A stretch of DNA of 64,000 nucleotides from an uncultured Verrucomicrobia subdivision 3 bacterium (GTDB taxonomy: Bacteria > Verrucomicrobiota > Verrucomicrobiia > Limisphaerales > DASXHY01): the NCBI GenBank assembly GCA_937890005.1, contig CALBZA010000003.1, forward strand, positions 23,794-87,793, written 5' to 3'. Below are positions 55,401 through 63,345 of the stretch, in pieces; position 1 is the stretch's first letter, and the number at the start of each line of letters is the position of its first letter. The notes beneath the pieces are model-generated. The model worked only from the letters and a program-made list of their open reading frames with translations. It was not told where the DNA came from and searched no databases. The translations under genes and the position numbers were made by a program.

Positions 55401-56882
55401 ATTGGTTCCAGACCCTGTGACACTGTTGGTGTCGGCACCTCGCGAGCGGCTGACGATGAAGTTCACGGGACGCGAGCTGCCCGTTTGAGGAGGACGAGTC
55501 GCTCCAAGCACATTGGCCAACAGCCCACGCTCCTCGAAAGGCGCAAGCGTATCCTGAACGATGATCGCTTCAAATTCGTCCATGGCTGTTGCCGCATTTG
55601 GCACTGCAGTGGCAATTGAAACCTGAAATGCCTGGGCACCATTCACCGCCCGATTTCCCGGATTGCCAATGCCGTGAGAAACCGTAAATCCAGGAGGCCC
55701 CTGTACAAACACGGCTCCTTTGATCGTGTTGGTATAAAAGCGAATTTGCCGCGTGGACATTGTGACCGCAGCCGGATCAAAGATGTTCCCTTCAATAATC
55801 GTATTGGTAATGACCGCTATATTGGTCGTAAAAAGGTTGGTTGCGAACAGGTTCGTAAACGAAAATTCGTTCGTAAACAACGCCACTATGTTCGTAACCG
55901 CTCCAAGTGCCACCTCGAAAGTTCCAGAGATAAAGTTCGTGGTGAACACTGAGTTGGTCTCGTAATAATATCTCGGCACAATCACGAAGTTCGTCTGCGG
56001 AACCTCCCGCGTGCTGACCGGGGTAAAGAAAGCGGGGTCGAAATTTACAATGAAATTAGTGACCGTCATTGATCCGAGAGTCTGTGGATCACCGGCAATG
56101 TAAAAACCGGCGTGAGGATTATTGAGTCTGAACGACGGAACTACGGAAGCTCCAACGGTTGGTGCGCTCAAAGATGTGGCCTCAGCGCCGTTCCAAAGAG
56201 CCGCAGAATTCATACGTGCAGCGGGAGGATTCGGCGCGAAATCGCCAGTGACGGCAGCACGATCTTCGATCGCCACGTCAGGAGAAAACACCCCCTGGTC
56301 AATTGAGTTCGCGCTTCCCACACTCTCAATAGGCAATACCTGAAGGGCGCTTCGCGAGGCATCCACATTTCCTCCCCATATGTCCATCCAGCCATTCGCT
56401 CCAACAATCAAGGATGCTCGGGCACCTGGATTTCCGGTATATTCCGATCCGCCCCCGGTCACAATATTTGTCGCCCAAATGCGAAGAAGGCTGCTGCCCA
56501 GCATAGAACGTGGGAGAAGGGAGGGGGGGGGAGGATCTTCGGCTTCAACTGCCGCGAGCTCACCATTGTAAAAAGATGAAGCCCATCGCCGGTTTCCCGA
56601 TGTCAAAGGATTGTAAGCGAACGAAAATCCACCTCGACCAATGATCAACCCTGAATAGGGAGCATTTCCCTCATTGGTGTAATTCAATGTCCCGAAGGTT
56701 TCAAAAGGTGTCGCCGTCGAAATGCTTATGATCCCGCGATTCACGAAGTTTCCAACCTCCTGCGGAATTTGAAGGGGGGACGAGACCACTGAATTATTGA
56801 CGTAGGTCGGCAACGGAGCGGCACCAGCCAGATTCGTTACGGCAGTGCAAACACCGAGGAAAAGAAGAAAAACTCGAATCAT
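52428..56882 (-). CDS. Giant exported protein (1484 aa) at the end of the secretin operon
   Basis: A 1484-residue protein with a signal peptide (MIRVFLLFLGVCTAVTNLAG). The body is beta-rich, with many Asn, Thr, Ser and Gly residues. A low-complexity 'TN' segment lies around residues 335-370 (TNIVALFTNEFSFTNLFATN). A region near 1150-1215 resembles an InlB B-repeat/bacterial-repeat domain (YGNGTVNPFADGQ...AKFLGWFGS). The last 270 residues hold repeated strands (SGKYSGFVQLASGKYSLSGQ). No catalytic motif or C-terminal sorting tag is visible. Residues 117-120 are PPPP, and codons 118-120 form a C9 run (plus-strand G9 at 56523-56531). It follows the 466-aa protein gene by 12 bases. Likely surface cargo; function unknown. 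Confidence 0.85.
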   Translation of the reverse strand: MIRVFLLFLGVCTAVTNLAGAAPLPTYVNNSVVSSPLQIPQEVGNFVNRGIISISTATPFETFGTLNYTNEGNAPYSGLIIGRGGFSFAYNPLTSGNRRWASSFYNGELAAVEAEDPPPPSLLPRSMLGSSLLRIWATNIVTGGGSEYTGNPGARASLIVGANGWMDIWGGNVDASRSALQVLPIESVGSANSIDQGVFSPDVAIEDRAAVTGDFAPNPPAARMNSAALWNGAEATSLSAPTVGASVVPSFRLNNPHAGFYIAGDPQTLGSMTVTNFIVNFDPAFFTPVSTREVPQTNFVIVPRYYYETNSVFTTNFISGTFEVALGAVTNIVALFTNEFSFTNLFATNLFTTNIAVITNTIIEGNIFDPAAVTMSTRQIRFYTNTIKGAVFVQGPPGFTVSHGIGNPGNRAVNGAQAFQVSIATAVPNAATAMDEFEAIIVQDTLAPFEERGLLANVLGATRPPQTGSSRPVNFIVSRSRGADTNSVTGSGTNTQGLLNIPTTTISDPPAANFFTTVGLRDPRFAFFDSTGTVLNDNVTNSAAGNGSYAAYSAFVDNIVEREINSPFASETNRTGRITITADRLNLSDTRIRAAGYLSIKTPHLILNTNTVIDCESLTFDVSSTNSTLLFRNLSKDYVQRLRGTVTAWSAVWQSSSFLILDSYVLTNGAVTITNIVGTNEVVLTNLVAERSILTNELFVLYHTLMVDGRNLGTNVPVSVHELTMRNPNVIMDDNATVTRKFFTTARSLTLNGDLNLTLTESGTIPGLALGSWFRTNAPQLAFFTNNGDLYVPGEAHFGDDGGGAYSTWVNRGSVLSSSVHFDSSYFANEGTIQAYAGVLTMQGGSGWLGGGASLSEGDTTIKSRNLQLALYGLYSFAGLNLWVSNHLSDLGADYPNQLETLNGFNLWVKPTTGDLLGTWFQSVAPNIPFPRPIHRWSGVDRGASPGGFVDNAAIGILTLNTTNHLNPSSPRFVFRGTGVNNAMYVDLLDLSQLEDYASQLIIEPNLTIYYARADLSFNPPDVDGVPQTAEEFLDGQFGGRLRWVPGFAGPNSSTMVTIDGESVVVNSGLAQSWSNRGIDPSTDFQRRALSLEVYGNGTVNPFADGQLLIVGTTNTITAQPGPGAKFLGWFGSIESTSPELTFTMEEGLNLIAVFSFAPQAATYTGLFMDETNSLELDRAGSITITTTKSGKYSGFVQLASGKYSLSGQLDEGGYDARSIGRAGLYMEIQAGADKIYGTIGNGDWTGVIDANRVIFDGKVNKAPHAGRYTIVFPGSGDVTNIFLPGGDGFGTVTVDARGNVKLAGSLADGTKISQSTTISGEGYWPLFVGLNKGQGHLISWQSFADAGGDVAGTYNWIKAPSGSALYSDGFNHTANAFGSRFNPSLSLNTLFPDALVELTGAGLTSNLNANVLISGKNKITVIGPNKVTFSFNKAQGTFKGRMPVPDSRKPINFNGVVLQKHGFGSGYFLNSNQSGRVVIQPAP

Positions 56883-56894
56883 AACTTTACCGGA

Positions 56895-58295
56895 TTAAGG
56901 AATGGTCGTTAACACGCCACCATAGATTACCTGCTCCAACTCCTCGATTGGGTAGCTGTTTCCGTTAATGTCAGGGGGGTAAATGAAAGGAGTATTGGTT
57001 GATCCGTCAAACGAAGCCCAAAGGAAAAATGGAGACCCGCTTGATTCGTCCATCGAAAACGAATTTCCCGAATACTGATTGATAAAAGAAGGACCAACTT
57101 TGTTGAATGTAATGACCACCGGTGGGACGATTGTTCCCGGGCCTCCAGAAATCGTCACTTCACCTGAACCACCAGGAGAATTCGTTGCTGCATTGTTGAT
57201 CCAGCCGGTTGTATCTGTGCGGAAGAGCAAACTACGGTTCTGGTCAGAAGCCGCAAAGACGATGTCAGGAAGCTCCAAAGGCCGGGCAATCCCTTGCTTG
57301 ATCTGGCGATTGTTCAAGATATAAACATCGGTTCCCCGGTTGGTCCGAGCGGTGAAGCCGCCATACCCCCCCGAATCAAACTTAAGCTCCTGAAACACAA
57401 TTTTGTCGATTCCAGGTCGCAATGCGGAATCAACCAATGTATTGGTCCCAGAGACGGGAGCCCATGCACCGCCACCAACCGACCCGAGCGTTCCAGGTGG
57501 AAGTGTTTCAATATTCTTGTTGTTCTTGGAGTAAAGGTATCTCAACCCGCCCACATCGTCTCGACTCAGCCCAACAAAGAAATCTCCATAGATTTGACTT
57601 TTGTGAAAACTATACTTGGAAAAACTTGCCGCAACAGCTGTCGGGCGGGGGCTAAGTGGATCAACGGAGTAGTCAACCGCATCTGCGAAATCCACGTCGA
57701 AATCGGGAACCGGATCGAGAACAATGTAGCTATACATCGTTCCATTGATATGACGAGACGGTAACGCAGTGGCCGGATCAAAATTTCGCATGATCACCTG
57801 GTACGAGAAGCCGTCCGGTTGAAGCGCAACCTTGTCCCGAAGCGCCCAGACGTAATCATAAGGATTCCCAAGACCCAACTCCTCTATTACGGCCGCCATG
57901 GCTTTGGATTTAAGGTCATAGAGGAAAAGCGATTGAGCCCTCAAATTACGGCGGCGAGGATCCATCGGATACTCATTCAGATTTGCGCTCATCTTTGAAA
58001 AACTCGGCAGCGCATTGAAGACATTCATTCCCTTGCGAATTTCATCCATTCCCTTCTTGCCAAAGTAGTTTACGAAGGAAGGATCGAAACCGTATGTGAT
58101 CACCTTTACGTTCCATCGGTACTCTTCTCCAAGGTTCATTGGGCCACCAATCTCATCCCCGGCGTCCTCTGTTTCGATCTGGTAACCGATAGCATCTGTT
58201 TGCCAGCTTTCGAAGGGGCCGTGCAGAGAAAACGACCAGGCACTGTTGGCAAGTGTCAGCAGAGCCGCGAATGACAGTCCGAATACGAATCGCAT
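56895..58295 (-). CDS. Exported matrixin-like protein lacking the zinc motif
   Basis: A 466-residue protein with signal peptide MRFVFGLSFAALLTLANSAW. Residues 66-79 (ITYGFDPSFVNYFG) and 244-256 (SRDDVGGLRYLYS) resemble the opening strand and closing helix of matrixin-type metallopeptidases. At the place where HExxHxxGxxH is expected (about 131-148) the sequence is KAMAAVIEELGLGNPYDY, without the histidines. So it may be a peptidase-derived non-catalytic protein; this is by-eye fold inference. The C-terminal 200 residues are Gly/Asn/Ser-rich, ending in VIYGGVLTTIP. It sits 2 bases after the propeller protein gene and 12 before the giant protein gene, in the same operon. Confidence 0.82.
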   Translation of the reverse strand: MRFVFGLSFAALLTLANSAWSFSLHGPFESWQTDAIGYQIETEDAGDEIGGPMNLGEEYRWNVKVITYGFDPSFVNYFGKKGMDEIRKGMNVFNALPSFSKMSANLNEYPMDPRRRNLRAQSLFLYDLKSKAMAAVIEELGLGNPYDYVWALRDKVALQPDGFSYQVIMRNFDPATALPSRHINGTMYSYIVLDPVPDFDVDFADAVDYSVDPLSPRPTAVAASFSKYSFHKSQIYGDFFVGLSRDDVGGLRYLYSKNNKNIETLPPGTLGSVGGGAWAPVSGTNTLVDSALRPGIDKIVFQELKFDSGGYGGFTARTNRGTDVYILNNRQIKQGIARPLELPDIVFAASDQNRSLLFRTDTTGWINNAATNSPGGSGEVTISGGPGTIVPPVVITFNKVGPSFINQYSGNSFSMDESSGSPFFLWASFDGSTNTPFIYPPDINGNSYPIEELEQVIYGGVLTTIP

Positions 58296-58297
58296 AA

Positions 58298-59671
58298 TCA
58301 GAGACCAGAAGATTGAAGGTAAACTTGAGCGAAAATGTCGAAGTTGACTGAAATCGGGAATCCAGACGACCCCGTCAATGAACTCCAGACTGAAATATAT
58401 CCAGCGTCGCCATTGGAGGCCACGGCCGGATGAATTTGAGGCCCAAGTGTCGTGGAATTCAATTTCAGCTCTCCGCCTTGGAAAGCGCCCGAACTGCTCA
58501 ACAGTTGCCCGTATATTCCTTCATAAGAACCGTCCTGCCCCAGACTTGTCCAAACCACCATGCAGTTCGAACCGGCCGTTGCCGCTCTGGGAGCGAATTG
58601 ATCGCCGTAGGAATTTGAATTAACCCTGAAGGCATTAGGCGCAGTGTGGGAGCTGGAGTAAACCAAGGCTGGCGGCAAATGCCGTCCGTAAACATCCCAT
58701 CCATTCGCCGAACGAGTCCGTGCTTTAACTCCCGAAGACGAGGCAAGACTCAAAATGTCATCACGCTGACTCCAGAAGACAGCAAATCCGCCATCCGCAA
58801 AACTGACCACAGCGGGATTAGCGCACGCATTGCTCGTCGTTTGGCTGACACGAAACTCACCTGCTGCCGGCAATCCGGTGCTATAAAAATGGCGCGCATA
58901 AACATCAATGCTTGAGGCTGAGCTTTGCAGTTCCGAAGTCCAGGCAACCACAAATCCATCGTCAGGGAGAGCTGCGACATCAGGCTGACGCTGATTCAAG
59001 ACGGTGTGCTCATTGACTCGAAAAGGCTTTCCGATCTTTTTGCCCGCCGGGCTGAACAACTGGGCGAAAACGCCGTCCATGCTTCCATCAAGATCAAAAG
59101 CAGACCAGACAACAACCACGCCACCGTTCGACAATACGGCGACGGATGGATCGCGTTCATTGCTCTTGGGAGAGTTTCCGACACGAATGTCACTCTTCAT
59201 CGGTTTTCCCAACGCGCTGAAAAAGCGGGCGAACACCTGGCTCGCCGCCTTCTTACCGAGTCCAGCCTGCTGCCACACCACAACAGCAGAACCGTCAGGA
59301 AATGTCGCGATGCGAGGACGTGACTGATCTCCTGTCGCTTTGGACTTATAGGCGCTGCTCAAAACAAACGGATTTCCGATCGGTTGGAACTGGGAATCAA
59401 TTTGAATGCCTTTGATCCGCATACCCAGGGGAGTTACGGAGTTATCCTCCCACACCATAAAACCACCTTCAGGAGACCCAGCCACAGCGGGGTTGCTCTG
59501 ATCTCCGGGAAGCCCTCCAGCAACGCGAACTTCTCCATTGACTGGTGTCAGTTCTGCAGCAACCGATACGAGCAAACCTGTCAGAATCGCAAGCGAACCA
59601 ACGATCGATTTTCCTATCTTCAGTCGGCGGATATTACTCCTTCCTTCGAATTCTTTTCTTTTCATCTTCAA
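58298..59671 (-). CDS. Exported beta-propeller-like repeat protein
   Basis: A 457-residue protein with an N-terminal hydrophobic signal (SIVGSLAILTGLLVSVAAEL) after a basic stretch. It holds about six or seven repeats of roughly 55-60 residues with a 'P.va.l.dGgfvVvW.s....g...v..r.f...G' plan: DQSNPAVAGSPEGGFMVWED, RPRIATFPDGSAVVVWQQAG, DPSVAVLSNGGVVVVWSAFD and QPDVAALPDDGFVVAWTSEL. This predicts a propeller, often used for binding. No catalytic residues stand out. It begins 37 bases after the secretin gene. The start could be the second Met (MKRKEF) without changing the call. Confidence 0.87.
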   Translation of the reverse strand: MKMKRKEFEGRSNIRRLKIGKSIVGSLAILTGLLVSVAAELTPVNGEVRVAGGLPGDQSNPAVAGSPEGGFMVWEDNSVTPLGMRIKGIQIDSQFQPIGNPFVLSSAYKSKATGDQSRPRIATFPDGSAVVVWQQAGLGKKAASQVFARFFSALGKPMKSDIRVGNSPKSNERDPSVAVLSNGGVVVVWSAFDLDGSMDGVFAQLFSPAGKKIGKPFRVNEHTVLNQRQPDVAALPDDGFVVAWTSELQSSASSIDVYARHFYSTGLPAAGEFRVSQTTSNACANPAVVSFADGGFAVFWSQRDDILSLASSSGVKARTRSANGWDVYGRHLPPALVYSSSHTAPNAFRVNSNSYGDQFAPRAATAGSNCMVVWTSLGQDGSYEGIYGQLLSSSGAFQGGELKLNSTTLGPQIHPAVASNGDAGYISVWSSLTGSSGFPISVNFDIFAQVYLQSSGL

Positions 59672-59708
59672 GAGATATGTTCGGAGTTGCCGGGTTGCAC
59701 GGCTGGCA

Positions 59709-62498
59709 TCACTGAGCTGCTACCTGAGACGGGATGGCCTCTTGAGCAAACGGAAGATCCTCGTCGTTGTGCACCCGATTTCCCGCCGGATCAATGATGG
59801 TTGGCGTGACAAAGATCACGAGATTCTTCTTCTGGGTCTGGTTGGATTCGCTGCGGAACAACCGGCCGAGGAACGGAAGATCGCCAAGCACCGGGACCTT
59901 GTCCTTCGTGCGAATCATGTTGTCGGAGATCAAACCACCCAGCACGACAGTCTGACCATCCCAAACGATGGCAGACGTGGTGACCTGACGCACACGGAAA
60001 CGTGGAAGCGCAACCGGCGTCGTGAGGGTCGGAGCCGCACCAGCACCACCGATGCCTTGAGTCTGAATGGCGAACTGGCCCGGATCGTCGTAGCCGACGA
60101 ACTCGGTCACAGTCGGAATCAGCGTCATCTGAATCGTGTAGCCATCAGCTGAGACATACGGAATCACGTCAAGAGTCGGTCCCAACGGGATCGGAGTTGG
60201 AATTGGCGTAATCGACTGAAATCCTGGCGTGGACACCACACCCGTGCCGCCGGCAGCAACACCGCCACCGCCACCCGTGTCAGTCTGAACCTGAATTGCC
60301 GTAACGATGAAGCGCAAGTCAATCACCTGAATCTGAGCCTGACGTCCGCTCAGGGTCGTCACATGGCCTTCAGTCAAAACGTCGGCACCATCGCGCTGTT
60401 CCAGCGCTCGAAGTACAACCCGGAACTGAGGCTCGGTCAGGATGCCCGTCAATGTTCCGATAGCGGGCGCGGAATTCCGAATTCCACTGGTTATGAGTTG
60501 ATCGGTCGCGCTGACGGGGATCGCGGTTCCTCCATCCACACTTCCTGGAAATTCTCCACTGGGATTGGCCGTGGACGGGCTTCCGGCGTATGTCGGCGCA
60601 CTCCCACCCGACGCTCCGATGGACTTTCCGCCCACAAGGAAGTTACCAAGATACCAGTCGAAACCAAGCGCCTTGCTGTCGTTCTGGGTGACTTCGACAA
60701 ATTTGGATTTCACGTTGATCTGCGGCGGCGCGATGTTCAGCGTCTGAATCGCCGCTTCGATCACGTCCAACTCCTGTGAGGTCGCACGAACCATCAAGGT
60801 TCCTTCGCGGTCGTTCCAGAAAACGTTCTTCCCATTCTGCGGGCTGAGATCCACGCCCACCGAGGCGAAGAAATTGATGACCGCTGTTTGAACCGCAGAA
60901 GTCAAATTGGTGCGGGAAACGAAGGACAATCCGCTGCCAGAATCGTTATTGCCGCCCTGATTGCCACCACCACCAGTCGTGCCACCGGTCACGGCCACAC
61001 GTGGAATCGTCATGACGCCGCCATTCTGACCATTCTGACCACCACCGCCGAAGCCGCCACCACCGCCACCGCCAAAGCCGCCACCACCGCCGAAGCCACC
61101 GCCGCCACCGACGCCGCCGCCACCGCCAGTGGTCGTCGTCGGAACGAGGGTGCTGAAGTCGAGGCCGCCAACGCTTTCAAGACCTTGATAGAATGTATTC
61201 GGATCCACTTTGAAAGTGCGGATGTGGAGTTGCGGTGTCTCGGGACCTTTCAACGAGAAAACAACCGCATAGTCCGTCAGCGAATATTTGATGGGCTGAT
61301 CCGCCACAGTCACGATCGCTTCAAGGACGTCCGCAAGACGAACATCCGTGAGCGGAGGATTAATGCGAATGGACACCGCATTGATGTCAACGACTTCAGG
61401 CTCGGCCTGAACAGGAGTGATCGGAAGTCCGGTGACAGGATCGAACGTCTGAATCGGTTGCGGGGCAACAAATCCAGTACGCGGATCTACTCCTCCAGCA
61501 ATCCCTCCACCGCCAGGAACTGCAGTTACAGGCGTCATGGAGACAGTCTCCGGATTGGGATTGATCAGGAAGTTGATGCCACGCTTCAACGGATCGCGCT
61601 TTTTAACTTCATCAGACAGATTGCGGATTACTTCGCTGAGCGGCAGGGAATCGTAGGCGACCGTATCGATGCGAATGCGATCCAGTTTGCTCATGATGGC
61701 CTGGCGGCTCGAGCTGGTATTGATCAAATTTGTCTTCGCCATCGGATTCGGGCTGGGAAGACGATCTCGCTTCACCGGGTCGGTCCACGCATCCTGCACC
61801 TCAATGATTTTGCGACCGGCATCAAGCGTACGGCGTTCGGAAATCTGTTTGAACTTCGCCTGGTAAACCAGATTGATGTAATAGTTGGCGGCTTCGCTGT
61901 TCGGATTGATCTTGAGAGCCTGCTTCAATTCCGCCTCGGCTTCATCGAACTTCCCGGATTCGTAGAAGAGCTTGCCGTTCTGAATGTGCGTGGATGCTTC
62001 CAGTTTTTCGGCCTTGATGGTGGCCACCTGGGCTTGCACTTCGGGGCTCGGCTGGAGGTGTTCAGTTTGCGCGAGAAGCTTGTCGTTGGAGGCCTTGAGC
62101 GCCATCGCAGCCTGATCATTCGGGTTGACGCGCAAGGCCTCATTGATGTGAACGCGTGCATCCCGGTAATCGTAACGTCGCTGAGCGGCGCGCGCGAGTT
62201 CGAGGCGGACCTCCGTCAGACCCACGACCGTCTGCCGCGCCTCGGCTTCGACACCGGCGCCGATGCTTTCGACCAGTCGCCACGCGTCGCCGTACAGCTT
62301 CGCCGAGGTTGGAAGATCCCTTCGCTGCTGTGCAGCCCGCGCCTGTTCCAGCTTGGAACGGAGTTCAATCCGTGCCGCCTGGCGTCGAACGCTTTCTTCA
62401 ACAGCCGGATTTCCTGTCGGCGCGGTCTGTGCAGGGAGGCTTGTAGCCGTCACAAGCAGGAGGGAAACACAAAGAGGAGTGATGACTGCTTTGATCAT
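59709..62498 (-). CDS. Type II/IV secretin (GspD/PilQ-like) with N-terminal TPR region
   Basis: A 929-residue outer-membrane secretin. A signal peptide (MIKAVITPLCVSLLLVTATS...LPAQ) is followed by a helical TPR region (about 30-230; KLFYESGKFDEAEAELKQAL). N-domain-like segments come next (SLPLSEVIRNLSDEVKKRDP; INPPLTDVRLADVLEAIVTV). A glycine-rich stretch occupies 457-516. A further N domain (VFWNDREGTLMVRATSQELD) precedes the C-terminal secretin domain with its signature (VVLGGLISDNMIRTKDKVPV, then LGDLPFLGRLFRSE and NLVIFVTPTII at 851-902). TPR plus secretin is the architecture of Akkermansia Amuc_1098-type proteins. It should form the outer-membrane channel for the operon. Two pilus-like envelope genes lie upstream and three exported proteins downstream. 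Confidence 0.93.
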   Translation of the reverse strand: MIKAVITPLCVSLLLVTATSLPAQTAPTGNPAVEESVRRQAARIELRSKLEQARAAQQRRDLPTSAKLYGDAWRLVESIGAGVEAEARQTVVGLTEVRLELARAAQRRYDYRDARVHINEALRVNPNDQAAMALKASNDKLLAQTEHLQPSPEVQAQVATIKAEKLEASTHIQNGKLFYESGKFDEAEAELKQALKINPNSEAANYYINLVYQAKFKQISERRTLDAGRKIIEVQDAWTDPVKRDRLPSPNPMAKTNLINTSSSRQAIMSKLDRIRIDTVAYDSLPLSEVIRNLSDEVKKRDPLKRGINFLINPNPETVSMTPVTAVPGGGGIAGGVDPRTGFVAPQPIQTFDPVTGLPITPVQAEPEVVDINAVSIRINPPLTDVRLADVLEAIVTVADQPIKYSLTDYAVVFSLKGPETPQLHIRTFKVDPNTFYQGLESVGGLDFSTLVPTTTTGGGGGVGGGGGFGGGGGFGGGGGGGFGGGGQNGQNGGVMTIPRVAVTGGTTGGGGNQGGNNDSGSGLSFVSRTNLTSAVQTAVINFFASVGVDLSPQNGKNVFWNDREGTLMVRATSQELDVIEAAIQTLNIAPPQINVKSKFVEVTQNDSKALGFDWYLGNFLVGGKSIGASGGSAPTYAGSPSTANPSGEFPGSVDGGTAIPVSATDQLITSGIRNSAPAIGTLTGILTEPQFRVVLRALEQRDGADVLTEGHVTTLSGRQAQIQVIDLRFIVTAIQVQTDTGGGGGVAAGGTGVVSTPGFQSITPIPTPIPLGPTLDVIPYVSADGYTIQMTLIPTVTEFVGYDDPGQFAIQTQGIGGAGAAPTLTTPVALPRFRVRQVTTSAIVWDGQTVVLGGLISDNMIRTKDKVPVLGDLPFLGRLFRSESNQTQKKNLVIFVTPTIIDPAGNRVHNDEDLPFAQEAIPSQVAAQ
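60951..61130 (-). repeat. Glycine-codon repeat tract inside the secretin gene
   Basis: It encodes residues 457-516, mostly Gly with Phe, Gln and Asn (GGVGGGGGFGGGGGFGGGGG). The DNA is a run of GGC/GGT-type triplets, seen as CCGCCACC on the plus strand. Such tracts can expand or contract. Confidence 0.8.
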
Positions 62499-62535
62499 GA
62501 GTTCGGGTTACGTTCTGAGAATAACGCCGCTGAGT

Positions 62536-63345
62536 TCACGGGGTGGCGTTAGACTTGATGGTCCATTTCTTCTGGTTCGACTTCGCCGACAATACAACTT
62601 CGTTCTCTGCGATAGCAACGATATTGTACTGTTCTCCGGCTATGGTAATCACATCGCCAACGCGGCGGTTCGGATAGGTTCTATTTTCAGGTGTGAAACG
62701 AAGATCGGCCGTGTAGCCATCAATCCGGCGAAATGGATTTTCCTTCGATATGTTCACGACCTGTTCCGCATCGACGAGTTCAACAACCGCCACGGACGCG
62801 TCGCCTTCGCCAGTGACATCGCGAAGCACGAACGCCTGTTTGTTCTCGCCGTATTCCTTCTTGTCACCTTTTGAAACGTAATGCGGACGCGCGCCGCGGA
62901 AACTTGCCCGTGTGGCTGCCTGCTGTTCAATGATGAAACCGTAGCGGGTCCCGGAGTCAGAAACATTCACGGACTCAAGCCGCATGGTGAAATACAATGG
63001 CGTGGTCTTCAAAATTTCGATCTTGTCCACGGTCGAACCGGGTGGGTTTCGAATAATCTGACCGTTCTGAGCTTTTTGCCATCGAACCGGATTGAAGATC
63101 TTGTGCGTGTTGTCGGAGAAGTTGAGGACAACAGGAGCTTCGCCGCGTTTCGCGAGTGTCTCAGCTCCCGAGAGATCCACCTCCGCCAAGGGCTTGACCG
63201 GACGGTTGATGATTCGAGTGCGCCGCTCCTCCTGCTTCTGCCTCTCGCTGGCAACCATCAGGACCAAAAATACGGCAACCGCCGCAAGGCCGACCAACAC
63301 AAGGCCCAGCAAAACCTTCTCGTAGTTTTTCTTGATGAATTGCAT
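62536..63345 (-). CDS. Pilus-like envelope protein (Amuc_1099-like position)
   Basis: A 269-residue protein with one N-terminal membrane helix after a basic start (MQFIKKNYEKVLLGLVLVGL...AAVAVFLVLM). The rest is a soluble periplasmic domain, with two related stretches around PVVLNFSDNTHKIFNPVRWQ and KNPFRRIDGYTADLRFTPEN. No catalytic motif. The position between a secretin and an Amuc_1100-like gene, plus the size and single anchor, match Amuc_1099 of the Akkermansia cluster; this is by layout, not alignment. The gene starts directly after the upstream stop (TAAATG). It probably links the inner-membrane platform to the secretin. Confidence 0.8.
   Translation of the reverse strand: MQFIKKNYEKVLLGLVLVGLAAVAVFLVLMVASERQKQEERRTRIINRPVKPLAEVDLSGAETLAKRGEAPVVLNFSDNTHKIFNPVRWQKAQNGQIIRNPPGSTVDKIEILKTTPLYFTMRLESVNVSDSGTRYGFIIEQQAATRASFRGARPHYVSKGDKKEYGENKQAFVLRDVTGEGDASVAVVELVDAEQVVNISKENPFRRIDGYTADLRFTPENRTYPNRRVGDVITIAGEQYNIVAIAENEVVLSAKSNQKKWTIKSNATP

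Noticed and set aside
60951..61130. CRISPR-like or other array at the repeated CCGCCACC tract
   Set aside because: It is an in-frame glycine-codon run inside the secretin gene, without spacers.
60888..62552. 554-residue plus-strand frame opposite the secretin
   Set aside because: Composition (Arg/Ala/Thr runs) mirrors the Gly-rich secretin gene; the secretin motifs on the minus strand are unmistakable.
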